DNA from: UBA1573 sp016794285
GTDB lineage: Bacteria; Pseudomonadota; Alphaproteobacteria; Micavibrionales; Micavibrionaceae
Direction of reading: 5' to 3'
Length of the DNA stretch: 64,000 nucleotides
NCBI GenBank assembly: GCA_016794285.1
Contig: JAEUKO010000001.1
Span: 18,704 to 82,703 of the forward strand
Shown: positions 1 through 8,332 of the stretch, piece by piece
Layout: each line of letters starts with the position of its first letter
Numbering within the stretch: position 1 is the first letter of the stretch
Notes under the pieces: generated by a model
Seen by the model: the letters and a program-made list of their open reading frames with translations, nothing else
What the model was told of the DNA's origin: nothing
Databases searched by the model: none
Program-made: the position numbers and the translations under genes

Positions 1-277
1 CATCCCCTTGCAGAAAATGTACTGATCCGCTGTGGGGCAGAGCGGCGCTCTGCCCGTTCCGGTTAGTTGCTAGAAATACGGAGGGCAATAGAACATCAAG
101 GCCTTGACCGCGTACGCGGATCAAACGGCCATTCTCGAAGATAAAACGTAGGCCACAAAGGTCAATCTTTTCACAAACTTTTCCTGCCACAGACTCGAAG
201 CTTAATTGTCCGTGAGCACGGGCAATTTTCGCCATAGACCAGAGTTTTTCAATTCGTACGGACAGTTCATTTTGCAT
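1..277 (-). CDS. Hypothetical protein, 3' end beyond window edge
   Basis: A stop-free minus-strand frame runs from an ATG at 277 to the window edge (92 codons seen). It starts 3 nt after the stop of the alpha/beta hydrolase gene, so the two are probably co-transcribed. The visible protein begins MQNELSVRIEKLWSMAK and has no signal peptide, membrane segment or motif that I recognise. The start is chosen from the tight spacing and an AGG-containing stretch about 11 nt upstream. I cannot name a function, and the C-terminus is missing. Confidence 0.55.
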   Translation of the reverse strand, partial: MQNELSVRIEKLWSMAKIARAHGQLSFESVAGKVCEKIDLCGLRFIFENGRLIRVRGQGLDVLLPSVFLATNRNGQSAALPHSGSVHFLQGD

Positions 278-280
278 TGG

Positions 281-994
281 TTAGGCAACCTTTCTGGTTT
301 TTGCTTTTGCGATTTTTTCATCCCCAGAAAGGCTTTTGGTTGGCACAAGGACCGTTCCAACGCTACGTAAGTTCAAATAGTCGTGAATATGAGCCATCAA
401 TGTTTCCATTTGGTCATTGAAGAAATGGTTGGCTCCGTCAACAACTCGATAGTCAATTTTGATCCCTTTTTGTGTATTCAGACGCTGAACAACCTTTTCC
501 ACCATTGGCTCGGGCACAATGTTGTCACGGTTGCCATGAAGGATAAGGCCAGATTGAGGGCAAGGAGCCAAAAAGCTGAAGTCAATTTCATTGGCTGGCG
601 GGCTGACTGACACAAAGCCCTTAATCTCTGGGCGGCGCATTAGAAGCTGCATTCCGATCCACGCCCCAAAAGCAAATCCTCCAACCCAAACATAAGGAGC
701 GTTAGGGTTCAGGGCTTGCATCCAGTCTAGGGCTGCTGCTGCGTCTGAGAGTTCGCCTTCGCCTTTGTCAAAAACGCCTTGGCTCTGACCTACGCCGCGA
801 AAATTAAAACGAAGTGTTGAGAACCCGTGCTCAACAAAAGCGTTGTACATCGAATAAGGAATGCGGTGGTTCATTGTACCCCCCCGTTCCGGATTCGGAT
901 GGAGGATCAACGCAAGTGGTGCGTTTGGGGCTTTGGAATGAGAATAACGCGCTTCCAAACGGCCTGCAGGGCCGCTAATGATAATATCTGGCAT
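281..994 (-). CDS. Alpha/beta hydrolase (COG2945-like), nucleophile position is Ala
   Basis: A 237-residue cytoplasmic alpha/beta hydrolase of the dienelactone-hydrolase-like COG2945 group. Visible signatures are the oxyanion-region stretch HPNPERGGTMNHR (residues 32-44), FRGVGQSQG (65-73), a late GNRDNIVP acid loop and GANHFF carrying the catalytic His. The nucleophile elbow reads GGFAFGAWIG, so the GxSxG position holds Ala108 (codon GCT) where family members that I recall have Ser. If that is right, the protein is non-catalytic, or a single T-to-G change has occurred. The Asp loop and His are intact. It lies divergent from the cysteine desulfurase gene and upstream of the edge-truncated gene. 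Family call good, substrate unknown. Confidence 0.85.
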   Translation of the reverse strand: MPDIIISGPAGRLEARYSHSKAPNAPLALILHPNPERGGTMNHRIPYSMYNAFVEHGFSTLRFNFRGVGQSQGVFDKGEGELSDAAAALDWMQALNPNAPYVWVGGFAFGAWIGMQLLMRRPEIKGFVSVSPPANEIDFSFLAPCPQSGLILHGNRDNIVPEPMVEKVVQRLNTQKGIKIDYRVVDGANHFFNDQMETLMAHIHDYLNLRSVGTVLVPTKSLSGDEKIAKAKTRKVA

Positions 995-1128
995 AGGTCC
1001 CGTAATCTCTTCTGTTTAAGATCAATTTTTTGATATTGGAAGGGACCTTAGCCGATCTGAATTGCTTTTGTCCAATAATTTCTCATAACATATTGATTTT
1101 GCTGTGGATATTTTGCCTTTTCCCCCTA

Positions 1129-1134
1129 TATACT
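1129..1134 (+). promoter_or_regulatory. Putative -10 box giving a leaderless cysteine desulfurase mRNA
   Basis: TATACT lies only 7 nt before the ATG at 1142, and there is no Shine-Dalgarno sequence in the interval. If this is the real -10, transcription would start at or next to the A of the start codon. No convincing -35 hexamer is visible at 16-18 bp spacing, so the assignment is tentative. Confidence 0.35.
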
Positions 1135-1141
1135 CGCTCCT

Positions 1142-2275
1142 ATGAAAAGAACCACTTACCTTGACCATAATGCTACTACCAAAATTCGTCCTGAGGCCTT
1201 GGAGCTTTTGCTTGCCGCAGCTTCGGACTCCGGAAATGCATCTTCTATTCATGGGTTTGGACGTGCGGCTCGAAAATATGTTGAGGAAGCCCGTGGCCGA
1301 ATTTCTTCCCTTCTTGAGGTTAGCCCTAACCAAGTTTTTTTCAACAGCGGCGCAACGGAGGGCAATAATACGATCTTAAGAGGATTTGGCGAAGGGCGTG
1401 TTTTTGTTTCATCTATTGAACATCCATCGGTATTGCAAAGCGGGGTTTCGGCAGATCTTATCCCTGTTGGCCCTGATGGGGTTGTTGATGTGGCCGCTTT
1501 TTCGGAACGGATCCGTAAAGGACCTCCTCCCGCTCTTGTTTCTGTTATGTTGGTGAATAACGAAACCGGAGTTATTCAACCAGTTGCTGAGATTTCGCGC
1601 ATTGCAAAAGAGGCGGGGAGTTTGGTCCATTGTGATGCGGTGCAGGGTTTTGGCCGCATAAAGTTTACTCGCGAAAGTTTGGGGGTTGATTTTCTGACTC
1701 TCTCCTCGCACAAAATTGGCGGACCCCAAGGCGTTGGGGCTTTGGTTATGGCTCCGCGTGTTCCTCTTCCCCGCCTTTTGATGGGGGGAGGCCAAGAACG
1801 CAGCCACCGAGCTGGAACAGAAAATGTTGCTGGCATCGCGGCCTTTGGTCTTGCGGCTCAACTGGCTATTGAATCTCTTTCTGACTTTGCCAAACTGTCC
1901 CTTCTGCGTGACCAGATCGAGAAGGCTGTTCGTTGTAATTTTGTGCGCATTCACGGAGAAAAGGCGCAGCGTGTTGCCAATACCACCTTGCTGACCGTGC
2001 GGGGGCAATCAAGTGAGGTTCTGTTGATTGGCTTTGATCTTGAGGGTGTTGCCTTAAGCGGTGGGTCGGCTTGCTCTAGTGGGGCGACACATTCTTCCCA
2101 TGTTCTCAAAGCGATGGGTGTGCCAGAGGAAGAAGCTAGAGGCGCACTACGTATTTCTCTCGGGTGGAATAGTACCCAAAAAGATGTTGATGAATTTGTT
2201 CGCGCATGGAATAACCTGCGTTCTCGTGTCATGAAAGATTTAGACAATGCCCCTGCTTCATTTCGTTCTGCTTGA
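1142..2275 (+). CDS. Cysteine desulfurase, IscS/NifS family
   Basis: A 377-residue PLP-dependent class V aminotransferase-fold enzyme that removes sulfur from L-cysteine for Fe-S cluster assembly. The N-terminal YLDHNATT, the SGATEGNN phosphate-binding region, the PLP lysine K191 in SSHKIGGPQG and the persulfide cysteine C311 in SGGSACSSG are all present. It is slightly shorter than E. coli IscS (about 404 residues). Its 3' end overlaps the 2Fe-2S ferredoxin gene by 29 nt, which indicates translational coupling and a role in the ISC-type pathway. No iscU or iscA lies in this window, so whether it is the main IscS or a second NifS-like paralogue cannot be decided here. Confidence 0.93.
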   Translation: MKRTTYLDHNATTKIRPEALELLLAAASDSGNASSIHGFGRAARKYVEEARGRISSLLEVSPNQVFFNSGATEGNNTILRGFGEGRVFVSSIEHPSVLQSGVSADLIPVGPDGVVDVAAFSERIRKGPPPALVSVMLVNNETGVIQPVAEISRIAKEAGSLVHCDAVQGFGRIKFTRESLGVDFLTLSSHKIGGPQGVGALVMAPRVPLPRLLMGGGQERSHRAGTENVAGIAAFGLAAQLAIESLSDFAKLSLLRDQIEKAVRCNFVRIHGEKAQRVANTTLLTVRGQSSEVLLIGFDLEGVALSGGSACSSGATHSSHVLKAMGVPEEEARGALRISLGWNSTQKDVDEFVRAWNNLRSRVMKDLDNAPASFRSA

Positions 2276-2588
2276 TGGTTCGATGGCTACCGTTGAGGCG
2301 CCTCTTGGCCTTTCAGTCATGGAAGTTGCCGTTAAAAACAATCTCGATAAAATCGAGGGCGCGTGTGGTGGTTCACTCGCTTGCGCGACCTGCCATGTTT
2401 ATGTTCATCCCGATTGGTGGGACAAGGTTTTGCCCGTAGAAGGGGAAGTTTCTGAGGAAGAAGAAGATATGCTTGATCTTGCTTTTAACTTGACCAAAAA
2501 ATCTCGTTTGTCTTGCCAAATTATTGTGACTGAAGAGCTGGACGGCTTAATTCTTGCCCTCCCGGGAAGCAAACCGGAATGGCTTTAG
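2247..2588 (+). CDS. fdx: 2Fe-2S ferredoxin, adrenodoxin/ISC type
   Basis: A 113-residue vertebrate-type [2Fe-2S] ferredoxin. The four ligands follow the C-x5-C-x2-C...C pattern: C40, C46, C49 and C90, within ACGGSLACATCH and LSCQI. An acidic loop (EEEEDMLD, residues 70-77) matches the partner-docking helix of the adrenodoxin class. It probably supplies electrons for Fe-S cluster assembly with the overlapping upstream cysteine desulfurase. The start is the ATG inside the desulfurase gene, because the family begins directly with the first beta strand (LHFVLLDG). Confidence 0.93.
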   Translation: MPLLHFVLLDGSMATVEAPLGLSVMEVAVKNNLDKIEGACGGSLACATCHVYVHPDWWDKVLPVEGEVSEEEEDMLDLAFNLTKKSRLSCQIIVTEELDGLILALPGSKPEWL

Positions 2589-2590
2589 GA

Positions 2591-2626
2591 TGTGCTGACA
2601 TTCAAAATAGTTTGAATGTCAGCACA
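2591..2626. terminator. Perfect 16-bp inverted repeat between convergent genes
   Basis: Two perfectly complementary 16-nt arms (2591-2606 and 2611-2626) flank a 4-nt loop, ATAG. The palindrome fills the space between the ferredoxin stop and the stop of the convergent prephenate dehydrogenase-like gene. Neither strand has a U-tract afterwards, so it is not a textbook intrinsic terminator. It could be a bidirectional RNA-stabilising hairpin or a protein-binding palindrome. Confidence 0.6.
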
Positions 2627-2628
2627 CT

Positions 2629-3369
2629 CTAGGCCAGTCTGCCCAGCTTCTCTTCCAGTTGTTTTACCGCATCAAAAAAGGAATGTTTGGTGGATTCAAC
2701 ATAAGGGTTTTCGCGTTGAATAGCCAAAAACAATTCTTCACTGTCATAGCGGATCATTTCAACCATTTCGTCCAGCAAGGCGTATGTCTTTGTTTTTTGC
2801 TCAATGTTTGGGATGTCCATAAAGGTAAAAACTTTGGCCACCAGATGAGTCAGGCCCTGCACATAGGCCATTTCACGATCATGCTCATCAGGGGTTTTCT
2901 CAAGCACGTTTAGGTTCAAAGTTTCACAGAGAAACTTGCGAATACAGGCAGCGCGACTGGATCGTATATCGCACAAAGTAATATTCATACCGGAGATTCC
3001 GTTTCGACCACTCTGGGGACCAAAAAGAGGGTGAAGACTCACAATTTCAACAAAATCGGGAAGAACTTGATCTAGAATCTTAGTTGGAACAATTTTCACG
3101 GAACACAAATCCATGACCAACTGACTGCTGCGAAGCAAAGGAGAGATGTTTTCCGCCACGGTTTTTATGCTTTGAACGGGAACACACAAGATTAAAATTT
3201 CGCAAGAACAAACATCTTGCAAAGATCCAATTTGAACATGGGGCGGCAGGCCCAGAGAAGTTAGGTCCCTCATCTGGTCGTAAATTTTGATGGTTTGGAA
3301 ATGGGGAGCAAGATGCGGGAGCATAAACTCTCCGAATGCGCCGACCCCGATGACCCCAAGTGTTTTCAT
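2629..3369 (-). CDS. Prephenate dehydrogenase-like NAD(P)-binding protein (TyrA family)
   Basis: A 246-residue protein with an N-terminal Rossmann fold (GVIGVGAFG, GxGxxG at residues 8-13) and the TyrA core signature SLHPLFGPQSG. The usual role is oxidative decarboxylation of prephenate to 4-hydroxyphenylpyruvate in tyrosine synthesis. It is short compared with many TyrA proteins (about 290 or more residues) and has no ACT domain. The start was set at the ATG at 3369, with GAAAGG about 10 nt upstream, rather than a TTG at 3390. A separate prephenate dehydratase lies at 18454-19341. A related dehydrogenase of altered specificity is possible. Confidence 0.8.
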   Translation of the reverse strand: MKTLGVIGVGAFGEFMLPHLAPHFQTIKIYDQMRDLTSLGLPPHVQIGSLQDVCSCEILILCVPVQSIKTVAENISPLLRSSQLVMDLCSVKIVPTKILDQVLPDFVEIVSLHPLFGPQSGRNGISGMNITLCDIRSSRAACIRKFLCETLNLNVLEKTPDEHDREMAYVQGLTHLVAKVFTFMDIPNIEQKTKTYALLDEMVEMIRYDSEELFLAIQRENPYVESTKHSFFDAVKQLEEKLGRLA

Positions 3370-3533
3370 ATTAAACAAACCTTTCTTCAATGTTCTTTCT
3401 TTGACAATAATAGATGATGCCTTTTTTTATAACCAAATCCGTGGTAACTAGGGCCCTTAATGTATTCTTACTTAATCGCGAATTTGCCATTTGGCCAGAA
3501 CCTTATGGCAGAGATTGGGAGTTGTCCGAAACC

Positions 3534-4394
3534 ATGAGCAAAATTAAATCATTTCAAGGCTTGATCCTTGCCCTGCAAGACTACTGGGCGGCTCAGGGGT
3601 GTGTCATTTTGCAGCCCTATGATATGGAGATGGGAGCGGGAACTTTTAATCCGGCAACTGTCTTGCGGGCTCTTGGTTCTGGTGGATGGAAAGCGGCTTA
3701 TGTGCAACCTTCCCGCCGTCCGACCGATGGACGATACGGCGAAAATCCTAACCGCCTTCAAATGCACCACCAGTATCAGGTGATTGTCAAACCTTCGCCG
3801 GAAAATTCCCAAGAGCTTTATTTGAATTCTTTGTTGGCCATTGGAATTGATCCTTTGAAACACGATTTGCGCTTTGTTGAGGATGACTGGGAGAGCCCAA
3901 CCTTGGGCGCATGGGGGCTCGGTTGGGAAGTCTGGTGCGATGGCATGGAAATTTCCCAGTACACTTATTTTCAGCAAGTGGGAGGGCTTGACTGCAACCC
4001 TGTTTCGCTTGAATTGACCTATGGGCTGGAACGCCTTGCTATGTACGTGCTGGATGTCGATAACGTTTATGATCTGCCGTACAATGACACAGGTTACAAA
4101 TATGGGGATGTCTTCTTGAAAAACGAACAACAAATGTCAGCCTTCAATTTTGACCATGCTGATACAGATATGTTGTTTCAACAATTCGTTTTTGCAGAAA
4201 AATCCTGCCAGCACCTCTTGAATCAGAAATTGTCTCTGCCAGCCTATGAACAATGCTTGAAGGCTTCTCATACTTTCAACCTTTTGGATTCACGCGGGGT
4301 GATTTCTGTTCTGGAGCGGCAGGGGTATATTGCCCGTGTGCGCGGACTTGCCAAACAATGCTGCGAAGTCTGGTCAGAAAACATTGCAGCCTAA
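3534..4394 (+). CDS. glyQ: Glycyl-tRNA synthetase alpha subunit
   Basis: The 286-residue catalytic class II subunit of the (alpha-beta)2 bacterial glycyl-tRNA synthetase. The N-terminus MSKIKSFQGLILALQDYW is typical, followed by GAGTFNPATVLRALG and YVQPSRRPTDGRYGENPNR. The frame is open 40 codons further upstream to 3414, but that extension is not conserved in style. The ATG at 3534 gives the normal family length. It is followed after 33 nt by glyS, forming the standard two-gene operon. Confidence 0.96.
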   Translation: MSKIKSFQGLILALQDYWAAQGCVILQPYDMEMGAGTFNPATVLRALGSGGWKAAYVQPSRRPTDGRYGENPNRLQMHHQYQVIVKPSPENSQELYLNSLLAIGIDPLKHDLRFVEDDWESPTLGAWGLGWEVWCDGMEISQYTYFQQVGGLDCNPVSLELTYGLERLAMYVLDVDNVYDLPYNDTGYKYGDVFLKNEQQMSAFNFDHADTDMLFQQFVFAEKSCQHLLNQKLSLPAYEQCLKASHTFNLLDSRGVISVLERQGYIARVRGLAKQCCEVWSENIAA

Positions 4395-4427
4395 ACTTAG
4401 AAACATCTCCACGATAAGAGAGCTCAA

Positions 4428-6473
4428 ATGTCTGAATTGTTGATTGAATTGTTTTCCGAAGAAATTCCCGCTCGTATGCAAGTGGCGGCCGAAGAAGGAT
4501 TTGCCAAACTGGTTTGCGACCGTTTGGAAGCCAAAGGTATTGTTTATCAATCTTGCGCGACGTATTCCACGCCGCGCCGTTTGGCCCTGCACATTACAGG
4601 CATTCCAGCTTTGCGCGAGGATCGTAGCGAAGAGTTGAAAGGCCCTGCGCTGACTGCGCCGTCTCAAGCTGTTGAGGGGTTTTTGAAACGGGCCGGTCTC
4701 AAGAACGTCTCTGAGTGTGAGCAGAAAGATGTCAAGGGAACAACCTATTACTTTCATACGATCCGGCATAAAGGGGGACCAACATCAGAGGTGTTGGGCG
4801 AACTGATTATCGGAGCTTTGGCGGCGATGACGTGGCCAAAATCTATGCGGTGGGGAAACTCTTCCGTACGCTGGGCACGCCCACTGCACAGTGTTCTAGC
4901 GTTGTTTGATGGAAAAGTTGTTGAGGGAGAGTTTGATCTTGGTGGTGGGCAATCCATTCGCTTTGGCAACCAAACGCGGGGCCACCGATTTATGAGCGAT
5001 GGCCAGAGTTTTTCTGTCGCAAGTTTTGAAGACTATGCCCAGAAACTTGAGTCAAAATCGGTTATCTTGAGCCGCACAGTTCGTAAGGAGAAAATCTGGA
5101 ACAGTGTTCAGGCGGCAGCAACCAAAGCAGGATTTACCGCAAAATTTGATGAAAAACTTTTGGAAGAAGTGACAGGGCTTGTTGAGTGGCCTGTGCCGTT
5201 TCTCGGGGAGTTTGATGTAGAATTTTTAGATATTCCTCCGGAAGTGATTACAACCTCCATGCGAGACCACCAGCGGTATTTTGCTGTGCTGGACCAATCC
5301 GGAAAATTGTCCAATCATTTTATCTGTGTAGCCAATGTCCAGCCAAACGACGAAGGGAAGACGATCATCTATGGCAACCGGAAAGTATTGCGGGCGCGGT
5401 TGTCGGATGCACGATTTTTTTGGGATCAGGATAAAAAACATAAACTGGAAGACTATTTGCCCCGTCTTGAGCAAATTCGTTTTCACGAAAAACTGGGCAG
5501 TATGACTGAAAAGGCTATGAGGCTCCAGTCCCTCGCTGGTTTTATTGCTTCTGGCATCAACGCTGATAAAGTAAAAGCTGAACGTGCGGCTTTGCTTGCT
5601 AAAGCGGATCTGGTGACTGGCATGGTTCGTGAATTTCCTGAGCTGCAGGGAATTATGGGTGGGTACTACGCTGCCGCCGCTGGAGGAGACCAGCAAGTGG
5701 CTGAAGCGATTAAATCTCATTACTCTCCTGCTGGTCCGAATGATTCTTGCCCGAGTGATCCGGTGGCTGTGGCGGTTGCCCTTGCTGATAAGGTGGATAC
5801 CTTGGTTGGGTTCTTCTCTATTGGTGAAAAGCCAACAGGCAGCAAGGACCCTTTCGCGCTGCGCCGCTCGGCCTTGGGTATTATTCGCCTCGTGCTGGAT
5901 AATAACTTGACGATTGATCTGCCCTCTGTCTTGGCTGAGGCAGCGTCTTTGTACAATACGCCGCTACCGTCAGATATTGCAGAGTTTATGTCTGATCGCT
6001 TTAAGGTTCTGATGAAAGGACAAGGCACTCCGCATAATATTATTGAAGCTGTTGCTTCCGGAGAAAATTTTCTGGATATGCGCAACCGGATGATTCAACT
6101 CTCAGGTTTTCTTGACACGGATAAGGGGAAAGACTTTGTCTTGACGGCCAAGCGGGCGATTAGCATCCTCGAAACCGAGGAGAAAAAAGGAGCCAGCTCT
6201 ACAACGGTCAAAGAATCCGGCCTGACGCAACCCGAAGAACAGGACTTGTATCGGGCGTTGCTGGCGATGACTCCCCAGTTTAACAGCTTTATCAAAGGGG
6301 CTGATTACCAAGGAGCTATGACGTGTCTTGCCAATGTCAAAGATAAGGTTGACCTCTTCTTTGATAAGGTGGTGGTGAACGACAATAATCCTGAAACAAG
6401 AGCAAACCGCCTTGCTGTTTTATCTAAGATTCGCGGCTTTGCGCAGCAAATTGCGGATTTTGGACGGCTTTGA
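4428..6473 (+). CDS. glyS: Glycyl-tRNA synthetase beta subunit
   Basis: The 681-residue beta subunit, which binds tRNA(Gly) and is required for charging with GlyQ. The N-terminal SELLIELFSEEIPARMQ is the family hallmark. The central segment contains the HD-like region, and the last roughly 100 residues resemble an anticodon-binding DALR-type helical domain. The length is normal (about 690). It sits directly downstream of glyQ, with AAGAGAGC before the ATG, and is followed by a strong intrinsic terminator. Confidence 0.96.
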   Translation: MSELLIELFSEEIPARMQVAAEEGFAKLVCDRLEAKGIVYQSCATYSTPRRLALHITGIPALREDRSEELKGPALTAPSQAVEGFLKRAGLKNVSECEQKDVKGTTYYFHTIRHKGGPTSEVLGELIIGALAAMTWPKSMRWGNSSVRWARPLHSVLALFDGKVVEGEFDLGGGQSIRFGNQTRGHRFMSDGQSFSVASFEDYAQKLESKSVILSRTVRKEKIWNSVQAAATKAGFTAKFDEKLLEEVTGLVEWPVPFLGEFDVEFLDIPPEVITTSMRDHQRYFAVLDQSGKLSNHFICVANVQPNDEGKTIIYGNRKVLRARLSDARFFWDQDKKHKLEDYLPRLEQIRFHEKLGSMTEKAMRLQSLAGFIASGINADKVKAERAALLAKADLVTGMVREFPELQGIMGGYYAAAAGGDQQVAEAIKSHYSPAGPNDSCPSDPVAVAVALADKVDTLVGFFSIGEKPTGSKDPFALRRSALGIIRLVLDNNLTIDLPSVLAEAASLYNTPLPSDIAEFMSDRFKVLMKGQGTPHNIIEAVASGENFLDMRNRMIQLSGFLDTDKGKDFVLTAKRAISILETEEKKGASSTTVKESGLTQPEEQDLYRALLAMTPQFNSFIKGADYQGAMTCLANVKDKVDLFFDKVVVNDNNPETRANRLAVLSKIRGFAQQIADFGRL

Positions 6474-6485
6474 TTCTAAAAACCA

Positions 6486-6519
6486 AAACCCGCTGCGAGG
6501 AGGGACAAGCAGCGGGTTT
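6486..6519 (+). terminator. Intrinsic terminator of glyQS
   Basis: An 11-bp perfect stem (6486-6496 with 6509-6519, core ACCCGCTGC/GCAGCGGGT) flanks a 12-nt loop. It starts 12 nt after the glyS stop and ends in TTTC. Confidence 0.8.
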
Positions 6520-6692
6520 CATATATGGTCGGTTGGTCTGAGGTGTCTTAGTTAAGATTTCAACGCTGAAACTATGAATTCTTATCTTCTTTCATCATGG
6601 CAGAGGAATATGGCGGAATTTTGGTCCATATTTGCCTTATTTACGCCATATTGTTATATATTCTCTGTCTTTAATGATGCTGTTTTTTTACG

Positions 6693-7772
6693 ATGGAGTG
6701 GGTTGTGCCAGGCGGATTTCTGATTTTGCTGGATGATGTAGCCTCAATGATGGGCAAAGTAGCGGCTGCAGCCGGAGATGATATTGCTTCAGCGACTAAG
6801 CTGGCAACAAGCAATATGGATGGCGCAGCCTCAATGGCACAAATGGGAGTTCAAAAGGCTTCAGCTGTGGTCATGGACGACATTCCGGTTAACGCCAAGG
6901 CGGTTGCAGGGCAGGCAATTGAAGCGCGTCGGGAGTTGGCTGTGGTAGCCCGTATCGCAAAAGGATCTTTCATCAACAAAGTTTGGATTGTGCCAGCGGC
7001 GGTCGCTATCAACGCGCTTGTTCCTGTTTTGCTAACCCCCATTCTGGTGCTGGGGGGAGCCTACCTTGCCTATGAGGGAACAGAAAAGCTTTTGGGGCAT
7101 GGTGGGGATGCTGATCGTAAAAGTGATACAAATTCTGATGGCAAGGAAACGGCCAAGGAGTTTGAGGATCAACTGGTCGCAGGCGCGATTAAGACCGACA
7201 TTGTCATGTCCATGGAAATTACATTTATTGCTCTTGGCGCGTTTTATCCAGATGCGTCATGGATAAATCAGTTTGTATCATTGGCGATAGTAGGGGTTGT
7301 AACAACCATCGGGATTTACGGGATTGTTGCAGGCTTGGTCAAGCTTGATGACGTTGGTCTGCACTTGGCGGAGAAAAAAGGGACACGCTTGCACCACCGC
7401 AATATGCGGTTGATCGGGCGGGTTATTCTGGTCTCTGCTCCTAAATTGATGCGGGGAATTTCGGTCATCGGGACGGGGGCTATGCTCTATATTGGTGGCG
7501 AACTGATAGCGCACGGTATTCCTCCACTTGAGCATTTATTTCATGCAATCCGTGAGGGAATTGAATCGGCTCTTTCCGGCTGGGTAGGGGTGGTTTTAGG
7601 AACATTAGCCAAAATGGGACCCGAGGGTGTGGCTGGTGTTTTCTTTGGCTTGATAATAGTGGGAGCTATGAAACTCTATCGGTTTTTGATCTGCCAGATA
7701 AAATCAGCGGCAGAAAAAACAGAGGAAAAGGCTTCTGGCGCGGGGGCTTCTTCTTCTGTGAAGCGGCGATGA
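6693..7772 (+). CDS. DUF808 (YedI family) inner-membrane protein
   Basis: A 359-residue polytopic membrane protein of the DUF808/YedI family. The N-terminus GGFLILLDDVASMM, then IARGSFINKVWIVP-like sequence and LGGAYLAYEGTEKLL, match the family pattern. There are about five hydrophobic segments (around residues 100-125, 175-195, 200-215, 240-260 and 300-320). No biochemical role is established for the family. Its last 97 nt overlap the 3' end of the convergent HAD gene, which suggests antisense interaction or a drifted stop codon. The ATG at 6693 is used, although no strong Shine-Dalgarno is visible. Confidence 0.82.
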   Translation: MEWVVPGGFLILLDDVASMMGKVAAAAGDDIASATKLATSNMDGAASMAQMGVQKASAVVMDDIPVNAKAVAGQAIEARRELAVVARIAKGSFINKVWIVPAAVAINALVPVLLTPILVLGGAYLAYEGTEKLLGHGGDADRKSDTNSDGKETAKEFEDQLVAGAIKTDIVMSMEITFIALGAFYPDASWINQFVSLAIVGVVTTIGIYGIVAGLVKLDDVGLHLAEKKGTRLHHRNMRLIGRVILVSAPKLMRGISVIGTGAMLYIGGELIAHGIPPLEHLFHAIREGIESALSGWVGVVLGTLAKMGPEGVAGVFFGLIIVGAMKLYRFLICQIKSAAEKTEEKASGAGASSSVKRR

Positions 7773-8332
7773 ATAACAGGTAGGTTAGCCATAGATGCGG
7801 CGGTCACCCCGACAGGCTCGTCTTCAATAGCGAGACATTCTTGCAGGTTGATAGGGTGTCCCATAAGGGCGGCCATTTTGGCAAGAGCACTCAGGTAGGG
7901 CGCAGGGTCTGGTTTTCGTCCTTCATAATCTTCTTTTCCCAAGACAAACTCAAAATAGGGAAGGAGAGACTTAGCGTTGAGGATGGCGAGGACAGATCGT
8001 TTTCGGCCATTGGAAACAACAGCTTGACGAGCTCCTATGTTTTTGAAATAGGCGAGAGTTTCTAGAACGCCTTCGCGTATAGCGGCTTCTTCTAAATGGT
8101 CTTCATACCATGTGTCAATTTCGTCAAGATATACATCGCAGGGACAGGAAAGGCCAAGGTCGCGGGTCATCCATTCCCAATTCTGCTGACCATTATTGTG
8201 ATAAACCATCTTGCGGTACGAATCATGAAGATTGATTCCGTGGCGAGCCAAAGTTTCTTTGTGTTTGCGCCAATGGAGTGCAGCAGTTTCCACTAAGGTG
8301 TTGTCATTGTCCCAAAAGACGTACCGGATCAT
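7676..8332 (-). CDS. HAD-family hydrolase
   Basis: An about 218-residue haloacid dehalogenase-superfamily phosphatase with a helical cap domain. Motif I is DNDNTL (nucleophile D8, acid/base D10), motif II is VVSNG, the motif III Lys region is GKEDYEGRKPDP and motif IV is AIEDEP. The second residue after the DxD is Asn rather than the common Gly. The ATG at 8332, preceded by GAAGAGAAG, is preferred over a start 45 nt upstream. It overlaps the end of ygfZ by 29 nt and so forms an operon with it. Substrate unknown; the phosphoglycolate/beta-phosphoglucomutase group is likely. Confidence 0.85.
   Translation of the reverse strand: MIRYVFWDNDNTLVETAALHWRKHKETLARHGINLHDSYRKMVYHNNGQQNWEWMTRDLGLSCPCDVYLDEIDTWYEDHLEEAAIREGVLETLAYFKNIGARQAVVSNGRKRSVLAILNAKSLLPYFEFVLGKEDYEGRKPDPAPYLSALAKMAALMGHPINLQECLAIEDEPVGVTAASMANLPVIHRRFTEEEAPAPEAFSSVFSAADFIWQIKNR

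Noticed and set aside
3414..3533. N-terminal extension of GlyQ
   Set aside because: The upstream 40 codons are not family-like; the ATG at 3534 gives the standard N-terminus and length.
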